Positions 47,903 through 58,796 of a stretch of DNA of 64,000 nt are shown here, in pieces. The notes beneath the pieces are model-generated. The model was not told the DNA's origin, ran no database searches, and saw nothing but the letters and a program-made list of their open reading frames with translations. This DNA is from Clavulina sp. PMI_390 (taxonomy: Eukaryota; Basidiomycota; Agaricomycetes; Cantharellales; Hydnaceae). Positions within the stretch are counted from its first letter, which is position 1. The number at the start of each line of letters is the position of its first letter. Position numbers and translations under genes: made by a program. The stretch lies in contig WIDE01000027.1 in the NCBI GenBank assembly GCA_015039315.1, positions 235,032 through 299,031 of the forward strand. The letters are read 5' to 3'.

Positions 47903-49102
47903 ATGGTCTACTTCTTCGATCGTCCTGACGGTGCCAAGCTTGGCTATGTGATTCTTGGCGAGAAGCATCTATGGAAGGGCGTGAGGCCTTTGCTTATCAT
48001 CAGCGGCATGTCCATGAGATACGAAGACTGGGACGTCATCAGCGTTCCCTTGAGTGAGAAGAGGACAGGTAAGTACGCCACCACTCTTGATGATATCAAA
48101 GTCGGAGCTCCGTGATCTGACAGAACGTAAAGTTCTCATAATAGATAACAGGTTCGTTGAACTCACATTCGCTCGGGTTGCTGGCTCATCTCTCGACCTA
48201 ACTATGATGTGTGTAGGGATATTGGAGAGTCCATCGTAAAAGGCCAGGTCACCAAAGACTTGACAATCGCCGTTATGGCTTCCGATATTGTCGCACTCAT
48301 CGACTTTCTGGGATGGAAGTCCATTGACATGCTAGGGCACTCCATGGGAGGTTCGTGTCCATCTTGTCGTTGAACATGCCTACTCAATCCTTATACATCA
48401 ATGCTGGACTCTTTACGCTATAGGATTCATTCTTCAGCAGATCCTCATAACCCCATCCCTCCCATTCTCGGTGCCGCACGCTATCCTGACAGCCACCGCA
48501 ACAAAACCTCCAAGAGGTGACCCTGCCTTCGTCGCTATGATGACCAGTCCTCCTCCAGCAAATTTATCAACAATGTCTCGTGACGAGAGGCATGCATATA
48601 ACCTGGACGTCGCTCGAAAAACGAAGGAGTTTGGCTACGATGAGGCGTGGTTGAAAGTGCCCAAAAATCAGGCCCTGCTGGAAAGATTGATGCCTCAGCT
48701 GATCGTACGCAGACCTAGCGGGGTGATCGGTATGTCAAATTGTTGAAAATGCCCTAGTCGCCGCCCTCACTGATCTGTGTTTGCACTGCTCCAGCTGCCC
48801 AAGCTCTCGCCGTACGCTCCACAAACCACCGACCGTCTCTACACCTCGTCCCACGCACTACTAAAGTGCTCAGCATCCATGGCAAACTCGACCGCATCAT
48901 TTCTTACTCAGAGTCGGACTATATCGCCAAATTCATCCCACATGCGAAGCGCGTACAGATCGGGAACGAAAGAGGGATGGTTCCCAGTGATGTATTCGGG
49001 CACACGTGGTTCGATTACTTTGACGTGGATGTTTGGACTGGGGTTTTGGAATCATTTTTGGATGATGGTGAGGCGTCAACCGTTCCGAAGGCAAAGTTGT
49101 GA
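47903..49102 (+). CDS. Alpha/beta hydrolase fold protein ending in AKL
   Basis: Exons 47903..48068, 48124..48151 (28 nt), 48217..48350, 48424..48729 and 48795..49102 encode 313 aa. The order is typical of alpha/beta hydrolases: LLIISGMSMRYEDWD (oxyanion strand), DNRDIGESIV across a splice, MLGHSMGG (nucleophile Ser), HGKLDRIISYSES (acid) and FGHTWFDYF (His). The triad appears complete. It ends STVPKAKL, so AKL could be a PTS1 peroxisomal signal. It lies between the GMC oxidoreductase and the third acyl-CoA synthetase, which also ends in AKL; the hydrolase and synthetase stop codons face each other 225 bp apart. It may release an acid that the synthetase activates; this link is inference. Substrate unknown. 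Confidence 0.87.
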
Positions 49103-49327
49103 TACTGCGCTCTCCACCTATCCGCTGGTCTGCCACTGTGGCATGCTATTGGCAGCTGGTTATTCTCTTTTTCTTCATGGCCAATATGAAGGGAGGCTAT
49201 ATTATGCAAAAGCTAGCTAGGGTACGAAACGTCGAGATACGTAGGCCGTAGTCGGCGTATCAATAAGAGGAAACAGGGTTGGGCCGCAGCCCTTGTGTCT
49301 TCGTAGGAAGATGAGAGGGAAGAACAA

Positions 49328-51658
49328 TTATAGCTTCGCTTTGATGCCGTTGACGCTCTTAGCTGATGCTGCCATTTGTTTATCCAGAATACGCAGATCC
49401 TTGCGTAGAATCTTCCCGGCGGGCGAGCGAGGGATCGCGCCCACGAGCACTACACCTGCAAGAGTTTGCAGCGGCGAGAAGAACCCGTAACTAATCAGTA
49501 AGCTGAGGTCCGTGTGAGAATTTATGTTGTTCGTACCTCCGCGGAGTTGTTTATAGCGCGCCACTCTCGCGTTTGTCCACTCGACAATCTCATTTGGGAG
49601 GGTGGTGCTTTTGAGCTGAGATAGGTCACGAGGCAGAACATATGCTCTATAGTGATGCACGCAAATACACGCCGTCAGAAGACGCTCTGACTCAGGGAAG
49701 AACGAACGCGCACTTTGGGAGCTCCGTAAATCCATCAGGCGCCAGCACACCAATCACACCGGCATCAGCGATAGCAGGACTAACGCAAACCCCCGTCAGT
49801 TACCTTCAAAGCGCAGAACGATCAGACGTACTGGGCAGCAAGAGTAGCTTCGAGCTCTGCGGGAGGGACTAGAAGGAGGATTAGTGTTAGAGCGGTGGAC
49901 TTAGATCGACGACGGCAGAACCACGCACCTTGGAACCCATTGTATTTGATCATTTCTTTCATTCTATCGAGCAGATAGACATACCCGTCCTCGTCAAAGC
50001 GAGCAACATCACCAGACCTGACCCAGCCATCCTTCGTGATCGTTTCCACAGTTGCCTGAGGGTTGCCAAGATAACCACTAAACAGCGCATGTTATATTGT
50101 ACTAATCAAGCTCATGGATGTGCAACTTACTTCATCACAAAGTCACCTTTCAACCATAGTTCGCCAATTTCTCCTTGTTTCACATCAGTTCCCGTCTCAG
50201 GATCGACGATCCTTGCAGAAACGCCAGGGTTTAGGTTCCCTATTGTCTCCCACTTGCCGAGTCTGGTCGCGTCCACACCCATAATCACCATACTGGCTGT
50301 AATTTCACAATATAGATCAATCGTAAGTTTGCCATGAAGGAAACTCATTCTATCTTATCAAAGGAGAACTCACTAGTCTCGCTCATCCCAAATGCCGGAG
50401 TGATAGCAAAGTTTGGTCTTGTGAGAGGTTTTAAACGCTCCGAGCACTTTTGCAGCAAGTGTGGTGGCACCGGCGCCGCGCCAACGAGCATTCGCTCTAG
50501 GTGAGATAGATCCGTCTTTGGTACAACAGGATGTACGACAAGACCAGCTAAGATTGGCGGGGCAACTCCAGTGACCTATAGTTGTTGTATGATTAAGCAT
50601 ATTCATTCACTTGGTCAAAAGAGCGCTCGATGAAGAAGATGACATACGGTGACTTTATATTTCGCGAGGCCGGCTAGATATGCATCCATGTTGAACCCCA
50701 AAGCTGACCATATCACGACCGGCATCGCGACAGAGAGGGTGTAGAATATACAGTGCTATATTCGCAATGAAGATGTTGTCAGATGCTTATTCAACGAGAA
50801 ACTTGAGATAACACGGCGTGCTTACCACACCAGCAGCGACGTGGAACAGAGGGAATGGTGTGGCCTTGATGCTATGTTTCGATTTGGGGAACATGTCCAT
50901 TTCGGAGGCAGATATAGCTTGCGCAACGATGCTGAAGTGCGATATTTCGACTGCTTTAGGTAAACCTGTCGTGCCCGAGGAGAAGAAGCATATATTCGAC
51001 TTTCGCAAAACACAAAAACAGACCCGGGTCAGCATCGAATAATTCAGAAAATCGATATCGCACATACCTGTTTCGATTTCTCCCCGTCGAATGACATGGG
51101 AGGCGACGGCTTCCCAGACTCAATTAGCTCGCCCACGGTGCCATATCCCTTTGGCGTATCAGGCATACGGAACAGCACAAGAGTGCGCTTGACGTAATCC
51201 TTTGGGCTCACTCCCCGAAGTTTCATGGCTTGTGCGAGAACTGGCAGCAGTGCGGGATGTACCACATAGAAGCTGGATTTCGTGACGTCGATGCAATGAA
51301 CCAGATCTTTGGGCACAGAAGCAGCACTAACGCATGCAATTGGAACGCCAGATGCAAGCGATGCTAGCACCACGACGGGGAAGAGGAGGTGATTAGGGGA
51401 AAAGATGATGAATGAACCATCCTCAGTAAGGTTCTCCCCGTGGCCGAGGGACGCAAGGTTGCGCAGGCTGTGTGCAAATCGTAGTGACTGTTCTTTCAGC
51501 TCGCGTCGCGTAAGCTGAGTGTCCGTCGACGCGTCAATATATGCTAGGGAGCTGTCTTCTGCATCTAAGCTGGCCGGGAAGCAGTGCGAGAATGCAGAGA
51601 TGCGTGGAACAGTGATTTTCGAGCCCTCGTATACGACTGATGTTGCTGGTGGCGCCAT
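49328..51658 (-). CDS. Acyl-CoA synthetase / 4CL-like, copy 3 (PTS1 AKL)
   Basis: Minus-strand exons 51068..51658, 50826..50999, 50648..50755, 50374..50575, 50131..50296, 49929..50077, 49832..49868, 49714..49779, 49537..49646 and 49328..49455 give 576 aa, with the same ten exon lengths as copy 2. Motifs: SSGTTGLPKAVEISHF, PAFGMSET, NGYLGNP, DGWVRSGDVARFDEDGY, hinge DRMKEMIKYNGF, PRSPAGKILRKDLR and C-terminal AKL. The start is placed at MAPPATSVVYEGSKITVPR, which aligns with MAQAASSVVYEG of copy 2; in-frame codons upstream are not needed. It lies about 14 kb from copies 1-2 and is inverted, so the duplication was followed by, or involved, a rearrangement. Predicted peroxisomal acid-CoA ligase. 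Confidence 0.93.
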
Positions 51659-53159
51659 GCTGTTCGACGTTGGCTGGTGAAAAGGTTCAAGGAAAGCAAG
51701 TCGAAACTTTAGCAGTTGGTCATTTCCAGGCGCGTCATATTCCGATCTTCGGGCAGGGCGAGCCGGGTGGATCAATAACACGCGTTCACACAAGGCTCGC
51801 GGTGGTCCACTGTGCCGTGCTTACCAATATGATTTAGGGCGAGTTAGAGATCTCTGATCCGGGTTGCAATCCCACCGGCTAGGTTCGTTATAAAGGGACC
51901 GTCTTATGTGGAGGGACAATGAGTTTCATGAGTGACAGTGGCGGGTTGTTTGGCAACAGCTCCCACGGTCGTCGCAGACATGCACCGACGCCAGGCGGCC
52001 GGGAGGGTGGCACGAATAGACTGCCTACAGCCTCCCTTCCCATATCCACGGCTTGAGCCCTGGCTTTATGAGGCATCGCACCTCGAATTCAATTGCTATA
52101 CTACTTCACGCTCTGGTTGTCTATTTCACGGGTCTCCTCGTCAAATCATACAAGCTCATTCGCCATCACCGCTATGTTCTTCGAGCCGTGCGACGAAAGC
52201 TCTTAGTCGAACCTAACTCCCGACGTTCTCTCCTCAAATATGCTTTCAATAGCGATCCTCAAGATCTTGTGCTCGCCGTGAATATGAATCTGTTTGGGCC
52301 CTAGCGCGATGACGACTTGCTGGAAATGAGAGGGGGAAAGTTATTATAAATCTTCGATATATATATCCACGCTCTATAATTGGCGCGGAGAGTGAAATTC
52401 CGATGAAGTGCAAGGTTTGATATGTCACATTGTAAACCTTGATACTCTGTAGCCCCACAACCTCAAACTACACGACATCTCCAGCTCACAAGAACACCGC
52501 AGTAATCGTTCCAGGGGACAGAAATCTCACTCCTGTGGCTCCCCGCCCTCGCAGCTTAGCTTGGGGTGATAACTGCCCAGTTATTCGAATAAAGGGAGAG
52601 ACTGTCACCTGGTCAAGGTACTTGAACGTGGATATCTCTCACTTCTGTACGCTGTATCTTGCACCTTGCATCTTGCAATTGGCCAGCGATGCCAGAATGA
52701 TAATCCGCTTCTCCACACGCATACTTGAGCCTAGAGGACTCCGCCTGCCGCTGCAACCGCGTTGAAGTGTCCAGCGATGAAACCAACAACCTGCGTATCA
52801 CGAGCGCGTACGTCTAAGATGTATGTATGCCGGTTCTTTAAATCCTTCATGTGGCCGTCAGAAGGCGGGGACAATGCGGGTACGATACATTCTCCCTCAA
52901 TGGCTCCAAATGTGCAGTTTACTACTCCCCTGAGTGGAGTTATAGGCGTCCAAATTTCGGTGAATAGCGACCACCAAGGAGAATGATCAATTTGTGGTAC
53001 TATCAATGGGTGGTAGAAATACTGAGATCTCATGTATTTAAATGCCTGTGTCTCCTCAATGGGCTAGTTGTAAAATCTCCGTTGCTTCACGCTTTGGCCT
53101 CTATTACTGTTCATCGTCTAAACCATGCAGAACACTCATGATATCCGAGGTCCGTGGAA
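51659..53159. other. Intergenic, one small open frame noted
   Basis: Promoter of copy 3 (minus) and about 1.2 kb with no family signature. The only frame with protein-like composition is at 52068-52304. Confidence 0.45.
52068..52304 (+). CDS. Possible small basic membrane protein (78 aa)
   Basis: The ATG-to-stop frame contains one hydrophobic helix (SIAILLHALVVYFTGLLV) followed by a strongly basic stretch (LIRHHRYVLRAVRRKLL) and a less charged end (DPQDLVLAVNMNLFGP). This looks more protein-like than other frames nearby. I recognise no family and see no splice partners. It could also be the last exon of a longer gene or chance. Confidence 0.22.
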   Translation: MRHRTSNSIAILLHALVVYFTGLLVKSYKLIRHHRYVLRAVRRKLLVEPNSRRSLLKYAFNSDPQDLVLAVNMNLFGP

Positions 53160-53912
53160 ATGTCTGATCCTGCTCTATATCTCACAAATTTATTTCCAGA
53201 GCGAGCCACGTGTGCCATGGCATGGATCCAGTATCAACGTAGGATACACAGAATTTCCCGGGCATGCCATTTCCCCCACGCGAGCACCAAAGGACTCAAG
53301 TGTGCTGCACAATATATTGCAAGGTTCCTCGTAGCGAACTGGGTTCCGTTCTATATCTGCGGAGGATACGCATGCCTTACCACAGCTGATCCAAAGCGGC
53401 TTACATCCGGTCTCGACATCGTAGTTGATACTCACCAACCTCGCCAGCTGATGGCCAGTCTGCTCAGCGACCCCCACTTCGTTACCGATCCGACTCATAC
53501 CGCATCAACTCGCGTAATGTTTTTGGTGGAAGCTACTGAAGAGCTTGTAGAAATTGACATAATTCCAGGTGGCTGGGGAGGTATCTTTCCTTTTGTGGCC
53601 ATGATGATGCCATATTTAGAGAAGAACCTCCATTCTATACCTGTTCCTTCGATCTCTGTTCTACTACGCATGAAGCTGAAGACTTATAGCCGCCTGGCAA
53701 CAAAGCCTTTCGAAAAGCGACAAACTGAAGGAAGGGATATCTGGAATCTCAGGAAGCGCATGAAGGCCAAGAAACAATATTTCGACCCTGAGCTCGATGA
53801 GGATGAGTATGCTGGTCTCCAAGCATGGTTGGCCGAGCATCACGACGAGGGTTTGTGGGTAGGCCTCGGCATCCCAGAACTGGACGATCAATTGCGTTGC
53901 GTTATTGTTTAG
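53160..53912 (+). CDS. Nucleotidyltransferase-fold candidate protein
   Basis: Single exon of 250 aa starting MSDPALYLTNLFPERATC. The centre reads VPFYICGGYACLTTADPKRL, then SGLDIVVD, and later EELVEIDIIPGGWGG. A GG loop followed about 20 residues later by an Asp-containing strand, then a further acidic strand, is the layout of small nucleotidyltransferase-fold proteins of the MNT/AbiEii-like type. Here the usual D-x-D reads GLDIVVD, so catalytic competence is doubtful. The C-terminal half is helical and charged (RDIWNLRKRMKAKKQYFDP). Fungi carry uncharacterised proteins of this kind. The fold call is inference; role unknown. Confidence 0.6.
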   Translation: MSDPALYLTNLFPERATCAMAWIQYQRRIHRISRACHFPHASTKGLKCAAQYIARFLVANWVPFYICGGYACLTTADPKRLTSGLDIVVDTHQPRQLMASLLSDPHFVTDPTHTASTRVMFLVEATEELVEIDIIPGGWGGIFPFVAMMMPYLEKNLHSIPVPSISVLLRMKLKTYSRLATKPFEKRQTEGRDIWNLRKRMKAKKQYFDPELDEDEYAGLQAWLAEHHDEGLWVGLGIPELDDQLRCVIV

Positions 53913-54638
53913 TTAGTCTCTTGTCAAGGCTTTATTTAATTTGTTGATATACTAGAGGTGAATGGGTCGAAATAAGTCCGTCATTCGTCAGGGCCAGGAT
54001 ATCAAGCGAGGTTGTTGTTGTTGTTGTTGCCACCGAGACAGTTTTGTTTGGGCGTTTCCCACGCACCAGCTGGCGTGGTCCTGATGCTAACAACCAACAG
54101 GGGATAGTCCTTCTAGACCTCTTCAATGCCAGCCGTCGTTTTCCGAATTTCGGAATATCTAGCTTGCGAAACTGCTGTGCTTTGTTGCTCGGAACCCCCC
54201 GCACCGTTCGTACACGGCTGATGGCTCAACCCACCCGGGCTGCGCCTATGGTATGGGCCTCGGCCTTATCTCCTGTATCATGGCAACCACTCCTCGATCT
54301 CATAGATACTACCCCGCAGTTTGAGTCGGAAATCTAGAATGGCCGGAGTGCTGCATTTCCGGTGGCAGGTATTCCTCTCAACTGAATAGGCGGCCTCGTT
54401 TGATTGCCTTGAGGCTGTGGCGCGCTCTCATTGAAACGTTCATCATCCATTGATTCTGGTGCCATCGAACATCCTGATGCACACGACTCCACAACGCTGC
54501 TAATTGTAGTCTAGCCCTGACAAACAACGAGTGACTCCACACCATGAAGGATAAAACGGCTCGTCGTCTGAGGTCAAAGCCCACTAGCAAATTTCCCACA
54601 ACAACAACACTCCTACTCCGTTCGAGCCATCCCTCTTC
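53913..54638. other. Intergenic with a short GTT microsatellite
   Basis: 3' flank and promoter between two plus-strand genes. No coding signature apart from chance frames. Confidence 0.45.
54011..54029. repeat. (GTT)6 microsatellite
   Basis: Six uninterrupted GTT units plus one extra G, about 100 bp after the stop of the preceding gene. Confidence 0.85.
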
Positions 54639-55446
54639 ATGTCGGATACCCTGACTCCTCACGAGGCCTCCTTATGGACTGGTATGTACCTTGTCGCTAT
54701 CAAAGACTTGATTAGCCACTAACTTGTCCGTTATCTTATCAGCATATACGGTCCTTATGTCCTACATTATCGAGATTGTGCTCCAAGGACCTCGGATACC
54801 CAGTGACTTGCGTGCGCATTTCATGGGCCCCATCGCATATTGTCGCCAGCTGAACTTCTCCCATCCATTCCATCGTATCGATATCATGATGAAGGTCACC
54901 ACTCCGTGGTCAATACATGGGATCGCACAACTCCTCACCACACAACTCAAGCACATCCTAGCGCCGGATAACCGAAGAGCGCTCTTCCAGCAACTCACGG
55001 CAAAGGGTCTCCCACATACCATCTGGCACGACCTAGACTCAAGAGTGACGTCGTTACCCTCGTCCTTCGCCGAACACATCAATCTCGTCCCACATGGCCC
55101 CAACGTCAAGGTTGCACGGATACAACTTCACAGCGACACCATCGCCCATCCAACCAGTCCTTGTCCATCATTGAAGGTCGGCCTGGGCTCGTTGCTGTGC
55201 TACGAGCTCCGGAAACACCGTGACCTCCCCTCCGGCGACTCCGAGCACTCTCACCTCGAGTGGCTCATAGAAGCCATCAACAAACTCCCCAACCGTTCAA
55301 AAGTCCTCGACGAACGGTTACCAATCTTCCAACAATCGATGACAATGATTCGTCTTTGGAATGATACCGCATCGGGGACGGGGAGAGCAATCAAGTTATG
55401 GCGCAGCGGGGACGGCTACATCGTCCCGACCTCCACCATTGAATAG
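54639..55446 (+). CDS. Unrecognised protein, two exons
   Basis: Exons 54639..54681 and 54743..55446 joined by a 61-bp GTATGT-TCAG intron give 248 aa. The start MSDTLTPHEASLWT joins in phase to AYTVLMSYIIEIVLQG. The rest is soluble-looking, with helices and strands (SIHGIAQLLTTQLKHILAP, HSHLEWLIEAINKLPNRSKV, MIRLWNDTASGTGRAIKLWR). It has even composition and no low complexity, so it is a convincing coding sequence. I recognise no domain. No signal peptide or membrane helix stands out. It may be lineage-restricted. Confidence 0.65.
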
Positions 55447-55660
55447 TTTGATACTATCTGTTCTACTACCGTTACGCTATATTGTAGCGTAACTCCCATA
55501 GACCTAATACATTGTCTATAAGCCCTCTGTTTCGGGGCGCTTATATGGCCATTCAAGTTATCGGTATCGTGTGCACGTTCCTGTGAGATGGTTCCGTTGT
55601 TTGGCAACGATTGGTCTTGCTGGCAGTGCATCGCTTCATTCTTGAGGAACTAACGCTTGG

Positions 55661-57160
55661 ATGAGTGATAAAATTGTCCTGAACTGGCAGCAACCTGCGG
55701 TGTCTCTCTTACCGGAGCTACTATCTCAAATCTTTGTGTTTGTTCTACGAGACCTTGGCAATGCCGATCCACAACACATAAATTCCACACACATACATCG
55801 CATGAGGCAGACCCGGCTGATGCTGTGTGCGATATGCTCCCGCTGGCGTGAAGTTGCCCTATCCACGCAAGTGCTTTGGAGCATCCTTAGCTTCCCTCCA
55901 AACTACAATGACGATGTGGATGCGAAAACTAGTGTAACCTACGGTGGCGAAACACTTACACCCATCTCCGTCGAGTTTTTTGCCGAGGAGGTCAAGAGAT
56001 CAGGCCAATCTCCCCTCTCCCTATATTTACTAATTTCTGCTCGTGACTCCTTGGGAAACACAATTTGGCCGCTAATATCGGTCTCCAATGCGCTCGTGAA
56101 TACCGTTGAGCCATTACTACCGCGCTGCAGACACCTTCACTTCTGGGGTGACAAAAATCCATTCTTCCGCATAATCAACCATATAAACGTATCACCTACT
56201 CCTGTTCTGCAATCTTTATCCATCTCCCTTCATCCAGATTCAGTACATCCCCGTGAGCGTGTGATTGACCTATCGCAGGCTCACTATCTATCTGAAGTAC
56301 GGATTCACGGTGACTACGACGAGGAGATCTCCAATGAAAGGGCAATACCTCTTCAACTCAAGTTATCTGCCGCTTCATTACCTCGCCGGGTAGAGATCGA
56401 CGAGTCTGTCAATATCCAAAATATCCTGACACTCTTCACGCAAAGCTCTTCACTTGAAGAGTTTTATTGGATGTCATCAGACCGACGTTTCGATATCCCA
56501 CATACACCGCTGCCTCCCATACCCCATCTACGCCACCTCATACTCTCTGCCCGGATTCCTCCCACCCTTCTCGAATATCTCGACGCCCCCGCCCTCGTAA
56601 GACTCGAAACAAACTTCCCCTGGGAATTAGACAGTGTATATCCTCTCCCCCTATCCTCGACTCGCAACTTCCCCAATCTTCGTGCCCTTGTGCTTGGCGG
56701 CCACCAAGACACCATACGAGATCATGATATGATTATTGTCCGGCTCATTCAATCCCATCCAAGCTTGCAAATTGTAAGCCTGCCGGGACATATCACAGAG
56801 ATTATGGCAGAAACACTTGCTACACTGCCCTCGCTTGGACACGTTAGTGCGAATCTAGGATATTATGCAAATAACACCGCTGGTCTAACCTTGCTACTGA
56901 GAAGATGGCGGACAGCAGCAACGGTGGAAGGTTTAGAATCTTCTCAGCAATTTGCACCTACCATCTACCTTACGGGAGGCTTCGTTCCTCGGGTTGGCGC
57001 GACTCCCCTCGTCCAGGATGAAGACCTTACCACCTTTGCACAACAGAGGTTTCTTGAGTCATCGCCATTCTTGAATGGTCAGACGAGTGGCGCTTATTGG
57101 GATGAACTCATCAACGAGGTGCGGCGAGGAGAAGGATTGAGGCGCGTTGTGAGGCGATGA
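55661..57160 (+). CDS. F-box-like protein with leucine-rich region
   Basis: Single exon, 499 aa. The N-terminal F-box-like part is NWQQPAVSLLPELLSQIFVF, then LMLCAICSRWREVALSTQVL, matching the genes at 634 and 57369. The remainder has irregular Leu-rich repeats (FPNLRALVLGGHQD, LPSLGHVSANLG). Probable SCF substrate-recognition subunit; substrate unknown. It converges with the next F-box gene on the minus strand (208 bp between stop codons), so the pair could be an inverted duplicate, though the two sequences have diverged a good deal. Confidence 0.85.
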   Translation: MSDKIVLNWQQPAVSLLPELLSQIFVFVLRDLGNADPQHINSTHIHRMRQTRLMLCAICSRWREVALSTQVLWSILSFPPNYNDDVDAKTSVTYGGETLTPISVEFFAEEVKRSGQSPLSLYLLISARDSLGNTIWPLISVSNALVNTVEPLLPRCRHLHFWGDKNPFFRIINHINVSPTPVLQSLSISLHPDSVHPRERVIDLSQAHYLSEVRIHGDYDEEISNERAIPLQLKLSAASLPRRVEIDESVNIQNILTLFTQSSSLEEFYWMSSDRRFDIPHTPLPPIPHLRHLILSARIPPTLLEYLDAPALVRLETNFPWELDSVYPLPLSSTRNFPNLRALVLGGHQDTIRDHDMIIVRLIQSHPSLQIVSLPGHITEIMAETLATLPSLGHVSANLGYYANNTAGLTLLLRRWRTAATVEGLESSQQFAPTIYLTGGFVPRVGATPLVQDEDLTTFAQQRFLESSPFLNGQTSGAYWDELINEVRRGEGLRRVVRR

Positions 57161-57368
57161 TATCGTTGTATGAATTTGCATGCTCTTGGACATCTAGCCG
57201 TATCTGCTAGGCTCATGACTGTTCCTAACGAAATAGTACAGTCCACCTATGCATTCATATTTGAGGATCAGAATTGCAAACCTGTCGTTAAATGGTACCA
57301 AGGCGGGTGAAGGCAAGCCAAGAAACTATAATCCCCTGAGCGCATCAAGACGAGCCCAATTGAGACCT

Positions 57369-58796
57369 TTATGGTGCAGATTCGATGCGCGTCATCCTGG
57401 TGAGAAAATCATCCCAGTAACTGGCCCCTGCTTGATGGAGAAAAATGGGTTTATCCACCCAGATTTGTTGGACAAACCCTAAGAGGTCTAACTCATCCTT
57501 GATTTCTCCCATGTCCCATGATCCTGGATGAGGCACTCCATAAACGAATAGGGTTGGCGGCTTCCACTCGACGGTAGAGCGAGCTTTTGTGCACCATTTT
57601 CGGATTACTGGTAGCACACGCGAAACATTATTCCCATCATTTGCTGCGGTAAGGTGCAAAAGCGAGGGTAAAGCAGACAGCGCCTTGGCAAGTGGCTCTG
57701 TGATGTGTCCTACAACACTAATAACTCGCAGGTTTGAATGCGCAAGGATGAAGCTGACAAAACTGGGCTCGTGATCTTGTATCATCTGGCGATATCCGCC
57801 TATATGGAGGACTCGTAGATTGGGGAAAAAGATTGATTCTAATAACGGGAACGGAGTGGGAGGGGCAGTCAAAGCATCAAGTCCATGATAGATGAGCTCA
57901 AGAACAGTAAGCTCAAGGGATCGGAAGGATCCTAGGGTGGAGACAGGGACCCCACCATGGAGGTAGAGTTCGCGGAGGTATAGCATCCCAGGGTATTCAA
58001 TTTGAAAGGGTTGGGATACGTCGCCCCGCAACTCATTCCATGTAAACTCCTTGAGCGAGGGGCTTTGAGCAACGATAGTGATGACGTCCTCCGGAGCCAG
58101 AGACGTAGAGAGTTTGATGCTACAAAGATCTGCATCAGGAGACACTTTCAGGTGAACAAGGTGTGTCTGATAGGAGAAATGGAGTCGAAGCTCGCGTAGT
58201 CTCGATGCAGAACTGAGATTGATCAGACTAAGGCTAAAGGGAAAGTCTTGGGGATGGCTGGATGCGGATAAAGATTCTAGATTGGGTAGAGGCACTTCGC
58301 TCAGAGGGTTCAGTAAACGGCCGACTAGCATTTGGCCAGCCGTAATGGTAATGTTCTTGCAGCGTGGAATCGCTTGCTGAGCTGCACTAACGATTGTCGT
58401 CTTGATAGAAATCGTTTCAGGGACAGGGGTAGTATGTGACCAGAAAGGATCCGTGATATGTAGCGAGAGCAGGGAATCTCCTGAGCGACCCAGCTCCATA
58501 GCAAAAAGATCACTGGCGAACCCTGCCCTTTCATGGGAGATCATGATAGCACTCCAGATCAGTTGCGTTGACAAAGCCACCTCTCTCCACTGTCTACAAA
58601 TGGCTGCGATGGTGAAACGAGCCCGTCTGATGTGCTTCATATTCATAGCCTTGATCTGATGTGGAAGTTCCACACCACCCCAGCTTCGTACAACTAGCAC
58701 GAATATGCGGGCCATCAACTCAGGAAAGAGTGACACAGCAGGTTTCCGCCAGTTGCGAGCCACAAGCTCGCCAAGATCTTTATTGGATCCCTCCAT
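57369..58796 (-). CDS. F-box-like protein with leucine-rich region
   Basis: Single exon, 475 aa from MEGSNKDLGELVARNWRKP; an in-frame ATG at 58844 would add 16 residues. F-box-like part: NWRKPAVSLFPELMARIFVL, then FTIAAICRQWREVALSTQLI. The downstream Leu-rich segments (LRELRLHF, LYLRELYLHG, FFPNLRVLHIGGYRQ, LPSLLHLTAAND) follow the same order as in the genes at 634 and 55661. I prefer the shorter start because it places the F-box at the same distance from the N terminus as in its relatives. Predicted SCF adaptor; target unknown. Confidence 0.85.
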   Translation of the reverse strand: MEGSNKDLGELVARNWRKPAVSLFPELMARIFVLVVRSWGGVELPHQIKAMNMKHIRRARFTIAAICRQWREVALSTQLIWSAIMISHERAGFASDLFAMELGRSGDSLLSLHITDPFWSHTTPVPETISIKTTIVSAAQQAIPRCKNITITAGQMLVGRLLNPLSEVPLPNLESLSASSHPQDFPFSLSLINLSSASRLRELRLHFSYQTHLVHLKVSPDADLCSIKLSTSLAPEDVITIVAQSPSLKEFTWNELRGDVSQPFQIEYPGMLYLRELYLHGGVPVSTLGSFRSLELTVLELIYHGLDALTAPPTPFPLLESIFFPNLRVLHIGGYRQMIQDHEPSFVSFILAHSNLRVISVVGHITEPLAKALSALPSLLHLTAANDGNNVSRVLPVIRKWCTKARSTVEWKPPTLFVYGVPHPGSWDMGEIKDELDLLGFVQQIWVDKPIFLHQAGASYWDDFLTRMTRIESAP

